A stretch of 64,000 nt of DNA from Curvularia sp. ZM96 (GCA_022457065.1 JAJGBQ010000007.1:248001-312000), one strand, 5' to 3'. Numbered from the stretch's first letter, positions 1 through 11,490 are shown. Numbers and translations are program-made. Notes: generated from the letters alone by a model not told the origin.

Positions 1-299
1 TTGCTACTATGAGAATAGCTCTATTAAGTCAAAAGTTAAAAAGATTGCGTGGTGGTGGTGATGCGGGCAGTCAAAGTGGTGCTGTATCTCACAACCGGGT
101 GCTACAAAACTACTATGCGCAGCTACCACAACAGACTACAAAAGAAATCTGAGTAGATAGAAATATTATTCAGACTATCTAGATTAATCTACTAAAATAT
201 CTCGCGATAATAGCTTTTGTGTGGCGTTCTGCAGCCTCGTTTTGGTGGGCTGCCGTGTGTTGCATTGGGTGACCTGTTGCACGCACTGACCGCTTACAG
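1..299 (+). mobile_element. TIR-0: 3' end of a pogo/Fot1-like DNA transposon, cut by the window start
   Basis: Only the right end of this element is in the window. Read from 299 inward on the minus strand, the terminus starts CTGTAAGCGGTCAGTGCG and holds two TGCAAC motifs flanking a GGTCAC. It is followed by A/T-rich sequence that aligns by eye with the left end of TIR-3 (23378 onward), including shared stretches such as CTGCAGA, CACACAAAAGCT and TTCTATCTACTCA. A TA at 300-301 would be the target duplication; the partner copy lies outside the window. The sequence shows no obvious RIP-type decay. Confidence 0.75.
3..152 (+). CDS. C-terminal tail of pogo/Fot1-like transposase (5' partial)
   Basis: This is an open frame from the window edge to TGA at 150-152, about 49 codons. 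It is basic and then Gly-rich (RLRGGGDAGSQSG) and ends in QQTTKEI. The TIR-3 transposase ends QRQTAKEI at the same distance from its own terminus, which identifies this as the tail of a related transposase whose catalytic part lies to the left of the window. No in-frame stops occur, so this copy may be intact. The assignment rests on similarity to TIR-3; the tail alone has no diagnostic domain. Confidence 0.6.
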   Translation, partial: ATMRIALLSQKLKRLRGGGDAGSQSGAVSHNRVLQNYYAQLPQQTTKEI

Positions 300-301
300 T
301 A

Positions 302-1643
302 CCCCACTCTGCACTTAGCCGTCCTCCTCCTTGCTCGACTTATTCGACGTCGACATACCGACGGTATGTTGGTGAAAAGCTTGTCGCCAGATGAACGAAG
401 CCGATATGTCTGTCTGCCCCATTATTGCAATCTGCGTCGTTGTTTTTAAGAGACATCCGATAGACCCACGTATCCACATGTCCCCAGAAATGGAAATTAA
501 CAACCACCTAGCCGCATCTGTCAGAAATTTAGATACCTGCCATCTGAGCTGTGAACGGATATAGGGAACTGGTTTCGCTAATTAGGCATAGGCAAGTCCT
601 GGCCTGAACGTAGAGCCTTCCTGATTAGTAGCCGTACACATGGCAATACGAAGCGACGCATCGTGATAGGGCTAGCTATTTCTGTAGGTTATGGGAAAGT
701 GAAGCGGCAAGAATGCGACAACCCCTGCTGGCCATCATCAATTACTATAACGTCGAGCACTGTACGTCGCGATCGCGGCGCTGTTGCGCAAAGACTTTTC
801 TCCGGCCTTGACTGATTATGCGTCCCGAGAAAACGGCCTGAGTTTGTCCGACAACTTCCACCCAGCGCGAGGCTGTTCCACAACTTCATCTCCTTTCGTC
901 TCCACCATTCATATACTCCTTCGAGCCGGCCATGATGGTATCAATTGCGATGGAGCCTGAGTTCTACAATGAGCGGGCCAGACAAGAGATGAGGCCCATT
1001 GTCAGCGGAGGTCCAATCTGTGGGAGATGGTGTTTTCTTGCAGTGGCCCACAGGCAATTTCCAAAGGACTGCCATTTCTGTCTCGGCATCTTGTTTCGAA
1101 ACGGCTAGACTCCACTGCCACGACGTCAGAATAGTACCGAGCGGACGTTGAAACATGGAGCCAGCGAATCAACTGTGAACTGTGGACAAACCGTGCACCG
1201 GCCTTTTGTTCGCTGACTTGGGATGCAATCAACCTCCCGCAGTGGTGGAAGCGCCAGGAACCATTTTTGACAAGCGTAGCGCTGCCGAGGAACCATGATC
1301 CCGGACCACAACAGTCCAGAATGTTGGTTTCGCATGATCGCATTGCTGCAGCCTGAGCTTGTTCTGCGGGTCGAACGTCGGAGATGGGTTTTGTTCCTTG
1401 GACACCTTGGATTGGGGCGTGCTTGGCTCGCCCACGATACAGCCTACGAAGTACATATAGAGAAGCATGCTGCAATGCTCGTTCCGGCACACGCTCTCTT
1501 CCGCTCTTCCATTTTTCGTTTTTTCTTGCTCGTTCCTTTGAACGTTGCTATCCGCTCATTCTCAAAAGCCTTGAGGGCTTCACACAATCTTGTTGGCAGT
1601 GCCACACATCCACCCTCCTTTAACACCACACACAGCTTCAATC
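302..1643. other. Intergenic region upstream of the cellobiose dehydrogenase gene
   Basis: No convincing gene was found. The longest open frame (1002-1490, minus, 162 codons) has no recognisable domain, no supported start context, and overlaps the probable promoter of the downstream gene. The last ~200 bases look like a fungal promoter. Confidence 0.5.
1450..1643 (+). promoter_or_regulatory. Probable core promoter and 5' UTR of the cellobiose dehydrogenase gene
   Basis: A TATA-like ACATATAGAG lies at about 1451-1460. A pyrimidine-rich tract follows (about 1496-1542, CTCTTCC, TTTTTCG, TTTTTTCTTGC), as is usual near filamentous-fungal transcription starts. The start codon context at 1644 is CAATC-ATG-GC, close to the fungal consensus. 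No transcript evidence is available. Confidence 0.35.
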
Positions 1644-4292
1644 ATGGCTCGTTCATTCTTTCTTACTTCGGCCATTTTCGCGCTCCGCGCTGCGGCCCAA
1701 ACATCCACGGGCTTTACCGATGAGAAGACCGGTATCAAGTTCCAGGGTCTTCAGCACGATTCTGGCTTCAGGCTCGGTTACGCTATTCCAGAGAAGCCTT
1801 CGACCGACTTCATTGCTCAGATCCAAGCACCCATCTCAAATGCAGGCGGATGGGCTGGTCTCAGCATGGGTCAGTCCATGGTGGGCAACCCGCTCATTGT
1901 TGCATGGCCCAACGAGGGCAAGATCATCTCGTCCTTCCGTCTTGCTGATGGCTACACCAACCCCCCCGTGTTGACTACTGGCAAGCAAACCATGAAAACC
2001 ATCCCCGATGGTACATTTGTCAACGAAACAGCCTTTTCATACACTTTCCTGTGCTCCAACTGTCTCAATGATGACTCAGGTCTGGGCCTCGTCATCTCCG
2101 AGACCCTCAACATCATGGGCTGGGCCTACTCGAACAAGGCCTTGACCGACTCGACCAAGGCCTCTGCTGCCCTCAACTACCATGATGCCGGATTTGGCGC
2201 CTTTGGTATCAAGATGTCCGATGCGGCGAGCGCCGATTTCGAGAAATGGGCTGCCCTTGCCGTTGCAGACGCCCCAGGTGGTGGTAACTCCACCACACCC
2301 GCCCCTGGTGGTAACTCCACAGCACCAACAACTCCAACAACCCCAATTGTTGGTAACTCTACCGCTATTGTCGCCAACGAAACATATGACTACATCGTTG
2401 CCGGAGGTGGTGGTGCCGGAATCATCGCTGCTCAGAGGTTTGCAGAGAGCGGCGCTTCGGTCCTTCTGATCGAGCGCGGTGGTCCTTCTTACGCTTTCAC
2501 TGGCGATGTCAAGACCCTGTCTTGGAACGACACTGTTTCCATGTACGATGTTCCCGGATACGGTTACTACCTCAGCGACGTTGGCAGCCCTGCTTACTGC
2601 GCCGACACTGCCGATATGGCAGGTTGTCTACTTGGTGGTAGTACTTCCGTCAACGCCATGATGTACGTTAGGCCTCAGGCTCGCGACTTCGACGACAAGT
2701 GGCCTGCTGGCTGGAAGTGGGCTGATGTTTCCGCTGCTGCTGAGCGCCTGTACGAACGCAACCCGGGACAGACCTATGGCTCGCAGGACGGTGTTCGCTA
2801 CGACGACGGTGCTTTCGACGTTCTTTCCAAGTTCTTCGCTGCTCAGGGATGGACTGAGACCGACTTTGTCAAGAACCCCAACAACAAGGTTGATGTCTAC
2901 GGCCACCCGACCTGGAACATTGCCAATGGTCTCCGTTCCGGCAGTGTCAGGACTTACCTTCCTCTTGCCCAGAAGCTTGACAACTTCAAGCTCATGATTA
3001 ACACCGACGTTGTCCGAGCTGTCCGCAAGGGCTCAGCCGTTTCTGGTGTTGAGGTTAAGACGGCCGATGGCAAGCGCGTCATCTACAACGTCAAGGCTGG
3101 AGGCCGCGTAGTCCTTTCAGCCGGCTCCATGTCCACTCCTCGCATTCTTTTCAACTCTGGCATTGGTCCCGCCGAGCAACTCAAGACCGTCGCTAGCGGC
3201 AGCACTGGCGTTCAGCTGCCTGAGGAAGCTGATTGGATTGACCTCCCTGTTGGAGCGGAGATCAAGGACCACCCCATCTTCACTGTCAAGTTCAAGACTA
3301 GCGCGCCCCTTGCTGCCACCGACAAGAAGGCTCTCATCACACCCAACCAGACCACCATTGATCTCTTTGCCAAGGGCTCTGGTCTTCTTGCTGAGTCCGG
3401 TCAGCGTCTGAACTGGTGGTCATCTGTCAACACGACCGACGGCAGCGAGGTCTTCTTCCAGGGCACATGCAATGCTCCCGAGGAAAACACTGTTCAGATG
3501 AAGGTGTACATCACCCACGGCTTGAAGTCTGTCGGTAGCCTTGGTATCAATGCTGAGGGCGCCACCACTTTCCTTACCAAGCCCCACATGACTTCCAAGG
3601 TCGATACTGAGGCTATCACCCTGATGATGGACCGTCTCATCAGCATGACCAAGGGCGGAAACTCGACCTTGTCCATCATTCCCCCTACTGGCGTCACCAA
3701 CGTCACTAGCGCGGATCTCATCAAGTCCTTCAAGTCCGGAAGCCACTACGTCGGTACCGCGAAGATGGGCACCAAGGGCGATGCTGGTGTAGTCGTCGAC
3801 ACTGACACCAAGGTCTACGGCACCGACAACCTCTTCGTCGTCGACGCCTCCATCCACCCTGATCTCCCCACTGGAAACACCCAAGCCATTGTCATGGTCG
3901 CTGCCGAAGCCGCCGCCGCCCGTATCCTCAAGCTCTCTGGCACCCCTTCCAAGCCTTCCACTCCAGTAGCCAGCGATGAAGCCTCTCCTGCTTCCTCATC
4001 CGCTGCTCCCGCCGCCTCTTCCGCCGCCCCCTCTGTTGCCCCTTCTGCTGCACCCTCTGCTGCACCCTCTGCTGCGCCTGTCGAGACCCCAGTCCCAACC
4101 CCCAGCCAGCCTTCTACCCCAAGCGCCCCAGCTGAGTCCGCCCCCGCTGCCAAGCCGACACCTGCTCAGCCCAGCACCGCAGGCAAGTGGGAGCGCTGCG
4201 GCGGAATCGGGTTCACTGGCCCAACCACCTGCTCCGACGGCTGGAAGTGCGTCAAGCAGAACGACTACTACTCTCAGTGTCTGAGTGCTTAG
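1644..4292 (+). CDS. Cellobiose dehydrogenase (class IIA type: cytochrome + GMC flavodehydrogenase + CBM1)
   Basis: Secreted flavocytochrome that oxidises cellobiose and cello-oligosaccharides to lactones and passes electrons through its heme domain, typically to AA9 LPMOs. The 882 residues read without an intron. Residues 1-18 are a signal peptide ending AAA before QTS. Residues ~19-205 form the CDH cytochrome domain; likely axial heme ligands are Met79 (GQSM) and His180 (NYHDAG). A Gly/Asn/Ser/Thr/Pro linker follows (~206-245). The GMC domain begins at ~246 with the dinucleotide-binding AGGGGAG; the catalytic pair fits His701 (GSHYVGT) and Asn745 (TGNTQA), the usual ~44-residue spacing. A Pro/Ala/Ser linker leads to a C-terminal CBM1 (~848-882, KWERCGGIGF and four Cys). 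The first upstream in-frame ATG (1590) would bury the signal peptide, so 1644 is preferred. No RIP signature is seen. Confidence 0.95.
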   Translation: MARSFFLTSAIFALRAAAQTSTGFTDEKTGIKFQGLQHDSGFRLGYAIPEKPSTDFIAQIQAPISNAGGWAGLSMGQSMVGNPLIVAWPNEGKIISSFRLADGYTNPPVLTTGKQTMKTIPDGTFVNETAFSYTFLCSNCLNDDSGLGLVISETLNIMGWAYSNKALTDSTKASAALNYHDAGFGAFGIKMSDAASADFEKWAALAVADAPGGGNSTTPAPGGNSTAPTTPTTPIVGNSTAIVANETYDYIVAGGGGAGIIAAQRFAESGASVLLIERGGPSYAFTGDVKTLSWNDTVSMYDVPGYGYYLSDVGSPAYCADTADMAGCLLGGSTSVNAMMYVRPQARDFDDKWPAGWKWADVSAAAERLYERNPGQTYGSQDGVRYDDGAFDVLSKFFAAQGWTETDFVKNPNNKVDVYGHPTWNIANGLRSGSVRTYLPLAQKLDNFKLMINTDVVRAVRKGSAVSGVEVKTADGKRVIYNVKAGGRVVLSAGSMSTPRILFNSGIGPAEQLKTVASGSTGVQLPEEADWIDLPVGAEIKDHPIFTVKFKTSAPLAATDKKALITPNQTTIDLFAKGSGLLAESGQRLNWWSSVNTTDGSEVFFQGTCNAPEENTVQMKVYITHGLKSVGSLGINAEGATTFLTKPHMTSKVDTEAITLMMDRLISMTKGGNSTLSIIPPTGVTNVTSADLIKSFKSGSHYVGTAKMGTKGDAGVVVDTDTKVYGTDNLFVVDASIHPDLPTGNTQAIVMVAAEAAAARILKLSGTPSKPSTPVASDEASPASSSAAPAASSAAPSVAPSAAPSAAPSAAPVETPVPTPSQPSTPSAPAESAPAAKPTPAQPSTAGKWERCGGIGFTGPTTCSDGWKCVKQNDYYSQCLSA

Positions 4293-4947
4293 GTTAACAT
4301 GGAATCAAAAGTGTAAGAGCGGAAGAAGAAAATTATTCATGTACATATAACACCTCTATTTTCGTTTCGCTGGCTGAGCCTTGCTCTGTAGAATATTAGA
4401 TTCATTTGTTTTGTAAATAGTTCAAAGATGAGTTGTATCGACTCCATTATTATCGTGTCCTGGGCTTTGAGTGAAGAAATCTTGCTTTGTGACTGCTTTG
4501 GGGACGGAAAGATTGTGGTGTATGCCTATTTTTCAAGATTTCTGGACATTTTCAGTACCACAATCGTATATCTGAAGAAAAGGAGGACCGAATACAGACT
4601 CAGTGAATGGTCATCGAACCACGAGTCGACTCATCTGCGGAACGATGTTGGTGATTTTGCGCGTTCTTTCTTGTAAAATTCACGAGATGGAACAACATTT
4701 GGCAGACGAGAAAATTATGTATGGATTTCTGACAACACTACCAGTCACGTATTGAGTTCCGACCAGCAAGAACACAAGTGCGTAAACTAGGCATAATGCT
4801 GTATATAGAGGTATAGTGTAGAAGAACGGGCCGAAAATGGAGCGCCGTAGAAAGGAAAGATTAAAAGGTTATACGGTAGGTTAGAGACATATGCATGTCA
4901 TAGTTCTCGTATATTATGGCCATCATCGTTATCTTCTAGACCGTAGT
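4293..4947. other. Convergent intergenic spacer
   Basis: This holds the 3' flanks of the cellobiose dehydrogenase gene (+) and the coiled-coil gene (-). It is A/T-rich, with no credible coding region. The short open frame at 4428-4676 has no recognisable features. A TATATAGAGGTATAG stretch near 4801-4815 could belong to 3' processing signals, which is speculative. Confidence 0.5.
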
Positions 4948-7900
4948 CTATTGGTAAGGTGGTGGGGGTGGGGGTGGGAGGGAGAGCTGTTCTTGATCTG
5001 TAGTAAGGCGTTGAGCCGTCCTGGTGCTTTCCACAATCGCTTCGTTGTTGAGCTCGGCGAGCTGGGTCAAGGTCTCCTGCATGGCTGCCAACTGCTAGAA
5101 ATGTATTAGCTCTCTGAACTTTGTGCCTGGCAAGAAAACAGATAATGCACGTACGGGATGTGGGTTCAACTCACAGTACCGACAACATCTTTCGCTGCAC
5201 CAGTGCCGTTTGGTTTATGTCGCTGAAGACCAGAAGTAGCGTCCCCATCGTCGCCTTGCTCTTCCTCGTCTTCTTCGGCCAAAGTGTCAATGTGTCGCTG
5301 CTCACCCAAGGTAGCGGCTGCACGAGCAACCCTGTCGCCGGCGGCAAGGATGGCTTCAAGACGGTCGACCTTGTCGTGGAGATAGGCGTTTTCCTTCTCC
5401 AGAGGTTCGACGCGGGCCAAGTGCTTTCGCACGACTTCGCCCTTCATGGTCTCGATGCGGTCTTCGGCTTCTTCAGCAGCTCTGATGGCTTCATCGCGCT
5501 CACGTTTGATTGCATGTATCTTTTCTTCTAGAGCCAACGCAGTTGCAGCTCGGGCATCAATATCCGCTTTGAGAGTGGCTTCTTTGATATGAGAGTCCCA
5601 GTACATGTCTCGCTGCTCAGCAGCTTCTCTTTTCGCAGCTTCAAGCGCAGCAGAATGAACTGACTGTGCTTGTTCGAACTCAGCGGTAAGGGCATCGTAC
5701 TTTTTGCGCAGTTGTTGTAATGCCTCATTCGTGCTGGCCTCCATGCCAGCCATAAGCTCTGCGATGGCTTCTTCGTGCGCCTGATCCATAGACGCCTTTT
5801 GCTCTGTGAGATCCAAATGCTGTCTCTGCACAGCCTCGAGTTGCTGCCGTAGAGCTTCCATGGCATTTGAATGACCGCTCTTTAGCTCTTGTTTCAGTAG
5901 CTCCATGGCGTCATTGTGCGCTTGGTCGGCCTTCGCCATCTTGTGCTGCAACACATCGCACTCAGACTGCAGCTTGGACAAGGCTTGCTCGTAATCTGCT
6001 TTCAAGGAGTCTCTGAGTGTGCTAATAGCATCCTCATGTTCTTTGTCGGCTGCTGCCTTCTCAGTCTGAAGAGCTTCGTACTTGCTCGCCATCTCAGCAA
6101 CCTCCGACGCGTTCGATAGAGGTCCGTTCTTGAGTGCATCAATTTCTGCATGCAATTCTTGCTTAAGAGCTGCAAGTTCATTGAGTGCAGATTGTTTGCC
6201 TGAAAGCGCTGCTGCCTTCTCTTGCTCCAGTCGCTCAGTATCGTTCTGCATAATCTCCAGCAGATTTGCATATTTCTGCTCGATTTCTGCGTGTTGGGTT
6301 TCAAGCGCCTTTGTGTGACTCTCCTCGATTGCGAGCTGTTTGGCGATGCTATCTGCATGTGCTTTTTCGAGCTTTGCAAGCCGTGCAGAGAGATCATCCC
6401 GTTGGCTCTGGAGATTCTCAATTTCGGCCTTCCTAACGTCCTCGGAACCATTTATCTCTTGCATAGCAGCCTCGTATTTCGTCTGCAGGTCGCTAAACGC
6501 CTCCGAGGTGTTTTTCATGTCTTCATGTAGCTTGTCGTAGTCGGTTTGAAGCTCCACAAGAAGCTGCTTTGATGTGGTATCGGCTTGTTCCTTGAGCATG
6601 GCTATGGCGTGACTATGCTCACTATCGGCACTGGCCTTCTCCTGCACAAGTGTGTCGTACTTGGATTGGAGCTCTGCAAGCGCTGCTTTGGTCGATTGCT
6701 CCGAATCGGCTTCCAACGCTCGCAGTGTTTCCAAGTGGGTAGTCTCCATGGCACTCTTCTCATCAAGCAGTGCGTCATATCTGGCCTGAAGTTCGTCCAA
6801 AAGTCGCTTTGATGTGCTGTCCGACTGTGTCGAAGCCTCAATAGCATCCTCGTGTGCAGCTTCCATTGCACTCTTCTCTTCTACTAGCGAGTCGTACTTG
6901 GATTGCAGCTCTTCGAGAGTATGTTTCAAATCACTCTCCGTATGCTGTTTGAGGTCTTCAATAGCACGGCGGTGCTCATCTTCGGCAGACTTCTTTTCTT
7001 GAAGAAGGAGATCATACTTCGACTGCAGCTCTGCAAGGAGTTGCTTCGACTCATTCTCAGAGTCTTGCTTGAGCGCCTCGATCGCTTGCGCATGAGCATC
7101 TTCTGCAAGTGTCTTCTGTTCCAACAGAGAGTCGTGGCGGGCTTGCAGGTCGGCAATCACAGATTGAGACTTTGCGTGAGCATCTTCTGCAGCACTCTTC
7201 TCCACTTGCAAAACGTTTAGTTGAGCTTGTAGATCTTCACTACCGGTGAGGTCTTTGCTCATTGTGCTAATGCGGTCTTGAAGATCCACGACCAATGCCT
7301 GCGAAGTACTGTGAGCTTCCTTAAGAGTCGCCATTTCGTCTTCGGTCTGTTTGAGCTTGGCGAGTGCATCCTCGCTGCTGCGAGTTGCCGAAGCAGAGGT
7401 GTCCCGAAGCTCACTGATCTCCTGCTTGAGAGCCTCGATTTCGCTGGTCCGTTGGGAAAGTGCTTTCTCGTGTTCCTCTGCGTGTGCGTTCTTCTCGGCG
7501 ACAAGAGCATCAAAATCCGACTGGAGAGTGTTCAGTCGTCTCGATGCATCTCCCTCAAGGTCAGCCCTCAGTGATTCAATCTCGCGTTCGTAATCTTCGC
7601 CAATGACACGCAAGTCTTGCTTGTGCTTATCGTGTAGCGTGTCAAGCTCAGACTTGTAAGTATCAGCCTTGTTGTTTGCTTCATTCAAGTCAGCCTGGAC
7701 TTTGGCGATCTCGGAAGCATGTTGCGACTCCAGCTGCTGTGAGGCCTTTTCGAGTGTGTCGATTGTGTTTCGTAGGCTAGCGGCCTCCTCTTTAAGCTGC
7801 TCTATCTCCGCAGCATCTGTCGTAAGCTGGGTATTCAAGGCGTCCATCTGTCGAATGAGCTCGTCGTTTTCGTCGGTCTTGATCTTGAGGGCAGCTTCAT

Positions 7901-10032
7901 GTGCGTCTTTCAGTTCTTCCATCTGCTTGTGGAGCTGCTCAGCTACCTTGGCGCCATCGGTTGAGCCTTGCTGCAGCGCCATGATCTCTTGCTGAAGGCT
8001 GTCGATAGACTTGACATGCCCTGAGAGCTCTTCCTCCTTTGTGCGCAGCTCTTCGCTCGCAGTTTTCTGAATCTCTTCTATCTTCGCTTGGAGTTCTTCG
8101 GCGTGTGCGGTGCGCTCTTTCTCAAGGTCTGCAGAAGTCTGGTCCGCACGCTCTTGTAGCTTTGCAAGGTCATCTTGGAGCTGCTTCTGGGATTCAGATT
8201 GGGTGGCAATCATCTCCTCTTTTGCGCGCAATTCGTCAGTGTGCTGCTGGTGTATTGTTTGAAGCTCAGTCTGAAGTTGCTCAACGAGTGACAAATGTTC
8301 AGAGGCCTTCGACTCGAGAGTCTGCTGTGCTACCTGCAAAGCTTCTTTGTGCTGCTCTTCTCTGGTTGCAACCTCTGCGACATACTCATCGACAGTCTTG
8401 GTAAGCTCGATGATCTTAGCATCACGCGTACGAAGATTGTCTGCCTGACTTTGTTCAAGTTCAGCAAACTTGGTCTCCAGATTTTCCAGTGTCTTTTTGG
8501 CAATATCAAGCTCCTGCGAGAGCTTGTCGCGCTCATCTTTCAGACTTGCGACCTCCTGGACAAGTTCTTCGATTTGGATAGCTTGTTCAGCCAATTTCTT
8601 CTTCTCCTCATCCCATTGACGGCCCTGCTGCTCGAGCTCAGCATTCAGATCGTCCAGAACCTGCTGTAGCTCGACAGCCTTGGCGGCTTCGGCGGCCTCT
8701 CTCTCTTGCGCAGCCTTCTTCTCCTTCTCCAGCTGATGGCTCTGTTCCTCCAGCTGCTTGGTCTCTTTGGCAAACTTTTTCTCCATATCTTCAACGGTGG
8801 TGTCATGCGCACTTTGCTCGGAGGACGCGGGGGCATTGGAGCCGCCTGCGATCAGCTTATCCTTCTCGGCGATGGCTGCTTGTGCATCAGCCAGCTGGCT
8901 TCGTAGCCTCGCCTTTTCCTGTTCCAAGTTGTCCACTTCACGGCTGAGGTCGTCACACTGCTCCTGCAGCTTATCGCGAAGGCTGGTTTCCTTGAAGAAA
9001 TCCTGCATGATCTGCGCGCTCCGCCTTTTCATTTCCAAATCCACCTCGGCAGAGCCCGTTGGGGCAGTGTCCGGGCGCGGGAAGTCCTCGCCGAGTTTCG
9101 CCAGCGCAGCTTTGGCGGGTGCGAGGGCACTTTTGCGGTTTTCGACTTCTGCGTCGGAGGCAGCCTTATCTCTGGAAGCGACATGGCGGCTATCGGAGGT
9201 AACGGGACTTTCTCTATGTCAAAGAATTAGCGTGTGTTGTATCATGGCACGGTTTAGACTGTCCATACACTTCTTCAGCTGTGTCTTCGGGCTCTGACGC
9301 CCCTGGTGGGGGAGGAGCAGGAGCAGAGACAGACGGCTTTTTCGCCTGCCCTGTTGGTGCTTTCGATGCAGTGGCAGTCGTACGCGCAGTAGTAGCAGCA
9401 GATGGGCGCGTTGTCGCTGGTCTGGTGGAAGGAGCGAGAGAAGTACGAGGTGCGCGGGTGGTCGCTGTATCGATAGCAGGGCGCGTGGTCGAGGGTCGCT
9501 TCGCGGTGGCTGTCGCCGCCGCTGTCAAGGACGAGAGTGAGGGTCTGGATGCTGGCTTGCCTGGCGATGGTCGCGTAGCTGTACTGGCTGTGACAGGCGG
9601 TTTTCGGACGGTCGTTGGCTTCTTCTTGCTCTCCTCACCCGACGTTACTGAGGACACATCTGGCTCTGCATCCGAGGCCGTCTTGGACGAAGAGATCGTC
9701 CTCCGCGCGGTAGTTCCAGGCGTAGGACGCGTAGCCGTTTTGTTAAGGGTGGATCCTACGGTACTTGTACGTGAGGTCGAGGTGGTGGTGGGCTTCGTGG
9801 TGCTCGTTGCGGTACGCGTAGTGCTTGTTGCAGGCGCGACAGGTCGGCGAGCAGCCGCCGCAGTGGTACTGGTTACAGTAGGCCGACGAGTTGTAGCAGC
9901 ATCTTTGGCAGCGGGAGAAGGGCCATTCGAAGCCATCTTGCGCCTTACTGAGGATGTGGGGGTTGAGGGCGCGGGCAGCTTTTTTGGGAGAGGACTCCCG
10001 GCGGGCAAACTTTCCGCGGCAGCGTTCTCCAT
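4948..10032 (-). CDS. Large coiled-coil protein, three exons (about 1,649 residues)
   Basis: Function unknown; a cytoskeletal or scaffold role is only an analogy to other long coiled-coil proteins. Proposed exons on the minus strand are 10032-9269, 9213-5175 and 5094-4948 (4,950 nt, exactly 1,650 codons). Intron 1 (9268-9214, 55 nt) has donor GTATGG, CTAAT-like branch and acceptor CATAG. Intron 2 (5174-5095, 80 nt) has donor GTGAGT and acceptor CTAG. Without intron 2 the frame stops two codons later; with it a clean 48-codon exon is added that ends in PPPPPPPYQ. Residues ~1-255 are a Pro/Thr/Ala/Arg-rich, basic, probably disordered region. From ~310 to ~1580 nearly continuous heptads of Glu/Lys/Gln/Ala/Leu occur with repeated ELQSKYD-type blocks about every 30-40 residues, suggesting internal duplication. 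No motor, CAP-Gly or membrane segment was seen. Confidence 0.85.
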
Positions 10033-11038
10033 GCGGAGCGTATGGGCTCAGGGGCCGGCGCTGATCAGTGCGCTATGCGAACGACTGACAGTCGAAGCGG
10101 GTAAAAGGAATGCGGAGACGATGGAGCGAGCGACGGTGTTGGAAATGCTAAGTTGGGCTGGACAACATGCAGCTCGAGAAGCTTGTCGTCATGCTATGGG
10201 CCGTGCTGTGTACACACGGACAATAGGTGGGGAAGGGTCTTTCACTCTCACCCATGTCCATACTCCCCTCTTGTCCACTCACCGGCGCACACGTCGCATG
10301 CCCAGTTCTGCACGGAGAGTAATATATCGAGCTTGTGACGCGCCCTGTCTCAAACAGGATCGCATCCACTGAGACGCAAGCATCCCATTTGCACGTATGG
10401 CGCGTCCTGCACCCCACTAAACCATCTGTAGTCAGGAACATTCTCCGCTCATCTGCTCGCCTAATGCATGTAATACGCTTTAGCCCTCATTAGACGTTCG
10501 GCTGTCTCAGTTGATACATGTACATTCAACCACGTGATTGCAGCTGTATTGCCTCCGATGTTCAAATTCGAGCGTCCGTCACGTGAGCTGCATTTATGGC
10601 AAATGTTTCGAAATCGGATCATTTTTCAGGTGAAAAAAAAAAGAGTCAGTACGGACAGATCTACCATGGCTAGTCATAGCTAAAAGCTAAACTTGAATAC
10701 ACAATCCATATTTGGCTCTACTATGAGCAGGGTGCACAATCCGGCAAATAGGAAACTGAAAGACTAGTAAACTTCTCCAAGTCAGTTACTGTTCATATGG
10801 CTAAGTAGGGCCCGGAGAACTCTACTTCCACCAAACCTTGCCCAAACGATAGCTCTAGCTACACGGAACTGTTATCCTAGATGAGCGTTATGGGGTCTTC
10901 TTCGTAAGTGTAATAGCGCAGCCCCACTGCACCATCTGTGCGGTCTTAAGGTGTTGACAAAGACTTCCCTATTCCATAGCCTTCTCCTCTTTTAACGATG
11001 ACAATCGTGCCCTGTCAAATCTAACTAGTATTCTCCGA
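10033..11038. other. Intergenic region upstream of the coiled-coil gene
   Basis: No gene is supported. Open frames on either strand here are short, or extend out of the antisense of the low-complexity first exon. Two CACGTG motifs lie near 10531 and 10580. Confidence 0.5.
10531..10586. promoter_or_regulatory. Pair of CACGTG (E-box) motifs upstream of the coiled-coil gene
   Basis: CACGTG occurs at 10531-10536 and within the palindrome TCACGTGA at about 10579-10586, ~500-550 bp upstream of the coiled-coil start codon. CACGTG is the core bound by fungal bHLH factors of the Cbf1/SREBP type. Two copies 50 bp apart may be chance; function is inference. Confidence 0.25.
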
Positions 11039-11490
11039 CTATTTCTTCCCTATTTTTTCTAAACCAAACCCTATGGATATTATTTTGTTCTGTAAATGGT
11101 AAGCTGAGTGTCGATGCCTTGAGTAACATCGATTTATGGCCTCACAGGTATCGGTAGGGGAAGCAGTGTCGTGAGCCAATACATGGTTGAGGCCAGCCGC
11201 CTCCTCTCTGGGCGCCGCCCAGAGTATCGCCCACAGCGTTTCTAGCAAAGACATCAGTGGCCATGCCGGGACGGCCATCTTGCCCTGTGGCCAGAGCCAG
11301 CATATCCTTCTAGGCAGGTTTGAAAGGAGTGCGTCGGAAAGCTCTGAAACAGGCCCGTTGGACATGATGGGGCTAGTGACAGCTCCTGGAACAGGGATGA
11401 CGATACGGACGCCGAGAGGAGCCAGTTCTAGACGCATACTTTCAGTAGCCATCCCAATGGCAGCTTTGGATCCGCAGTAAAATTACATGA
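11039..11490 (-). pseudogene. Short-chain dehydrogenase/reductase remnant (C-terminal half only)
   Basis: Reading on the minus strand, FYCGSKAAIGMATESMRLEL is the typical SDR active-site segment with the YxxxK pair (Tyr codon 11479-11477, Lys codon 11467-11465). It continues into APLGVRIVIPVPGAV, as in the 1-acyl-dihydroxyacetone-phosphate reductase-like SDR group. A TAA lies just upstream of the FYCGSK segment and no Rossmann TGxxxGxG start is visible further upstream. Further down, family-like sequence (ATDVFARNAVGDTLGG) continues in another frame, so there is at least one frameshift. The gene is truncated and decayed. Its stops are not specially RIP-like, so ordinary decay is the simpler explanation. 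Confidence 0.65.

Noticed and set aside
1002..1490. 162-codon minus-strand frame upstream of cellobiose dehydrogenase
   Set aside because: No recognisable domain, and overlapping frames on both strands in the same stretch suggest chance. It lies in the probable promoter.
3420..3884. 154-codon minus-strand frame inside the cellobiose dehydrogenase gene
   Set aside because: Antisense shadow of a GC-rich coding region with a strong sense-strand family match.
9281..10372. 363-codon open frame on the plus strand opposite the first exon of the coiled-coil gene
   Set aside because: It mirrors a Thr/Pro/Ala/Arg-rich coding exon, which keeps the opposite strand open by composition. No domain, signal or promoter; translation is Val/Gly/Ala-rich.
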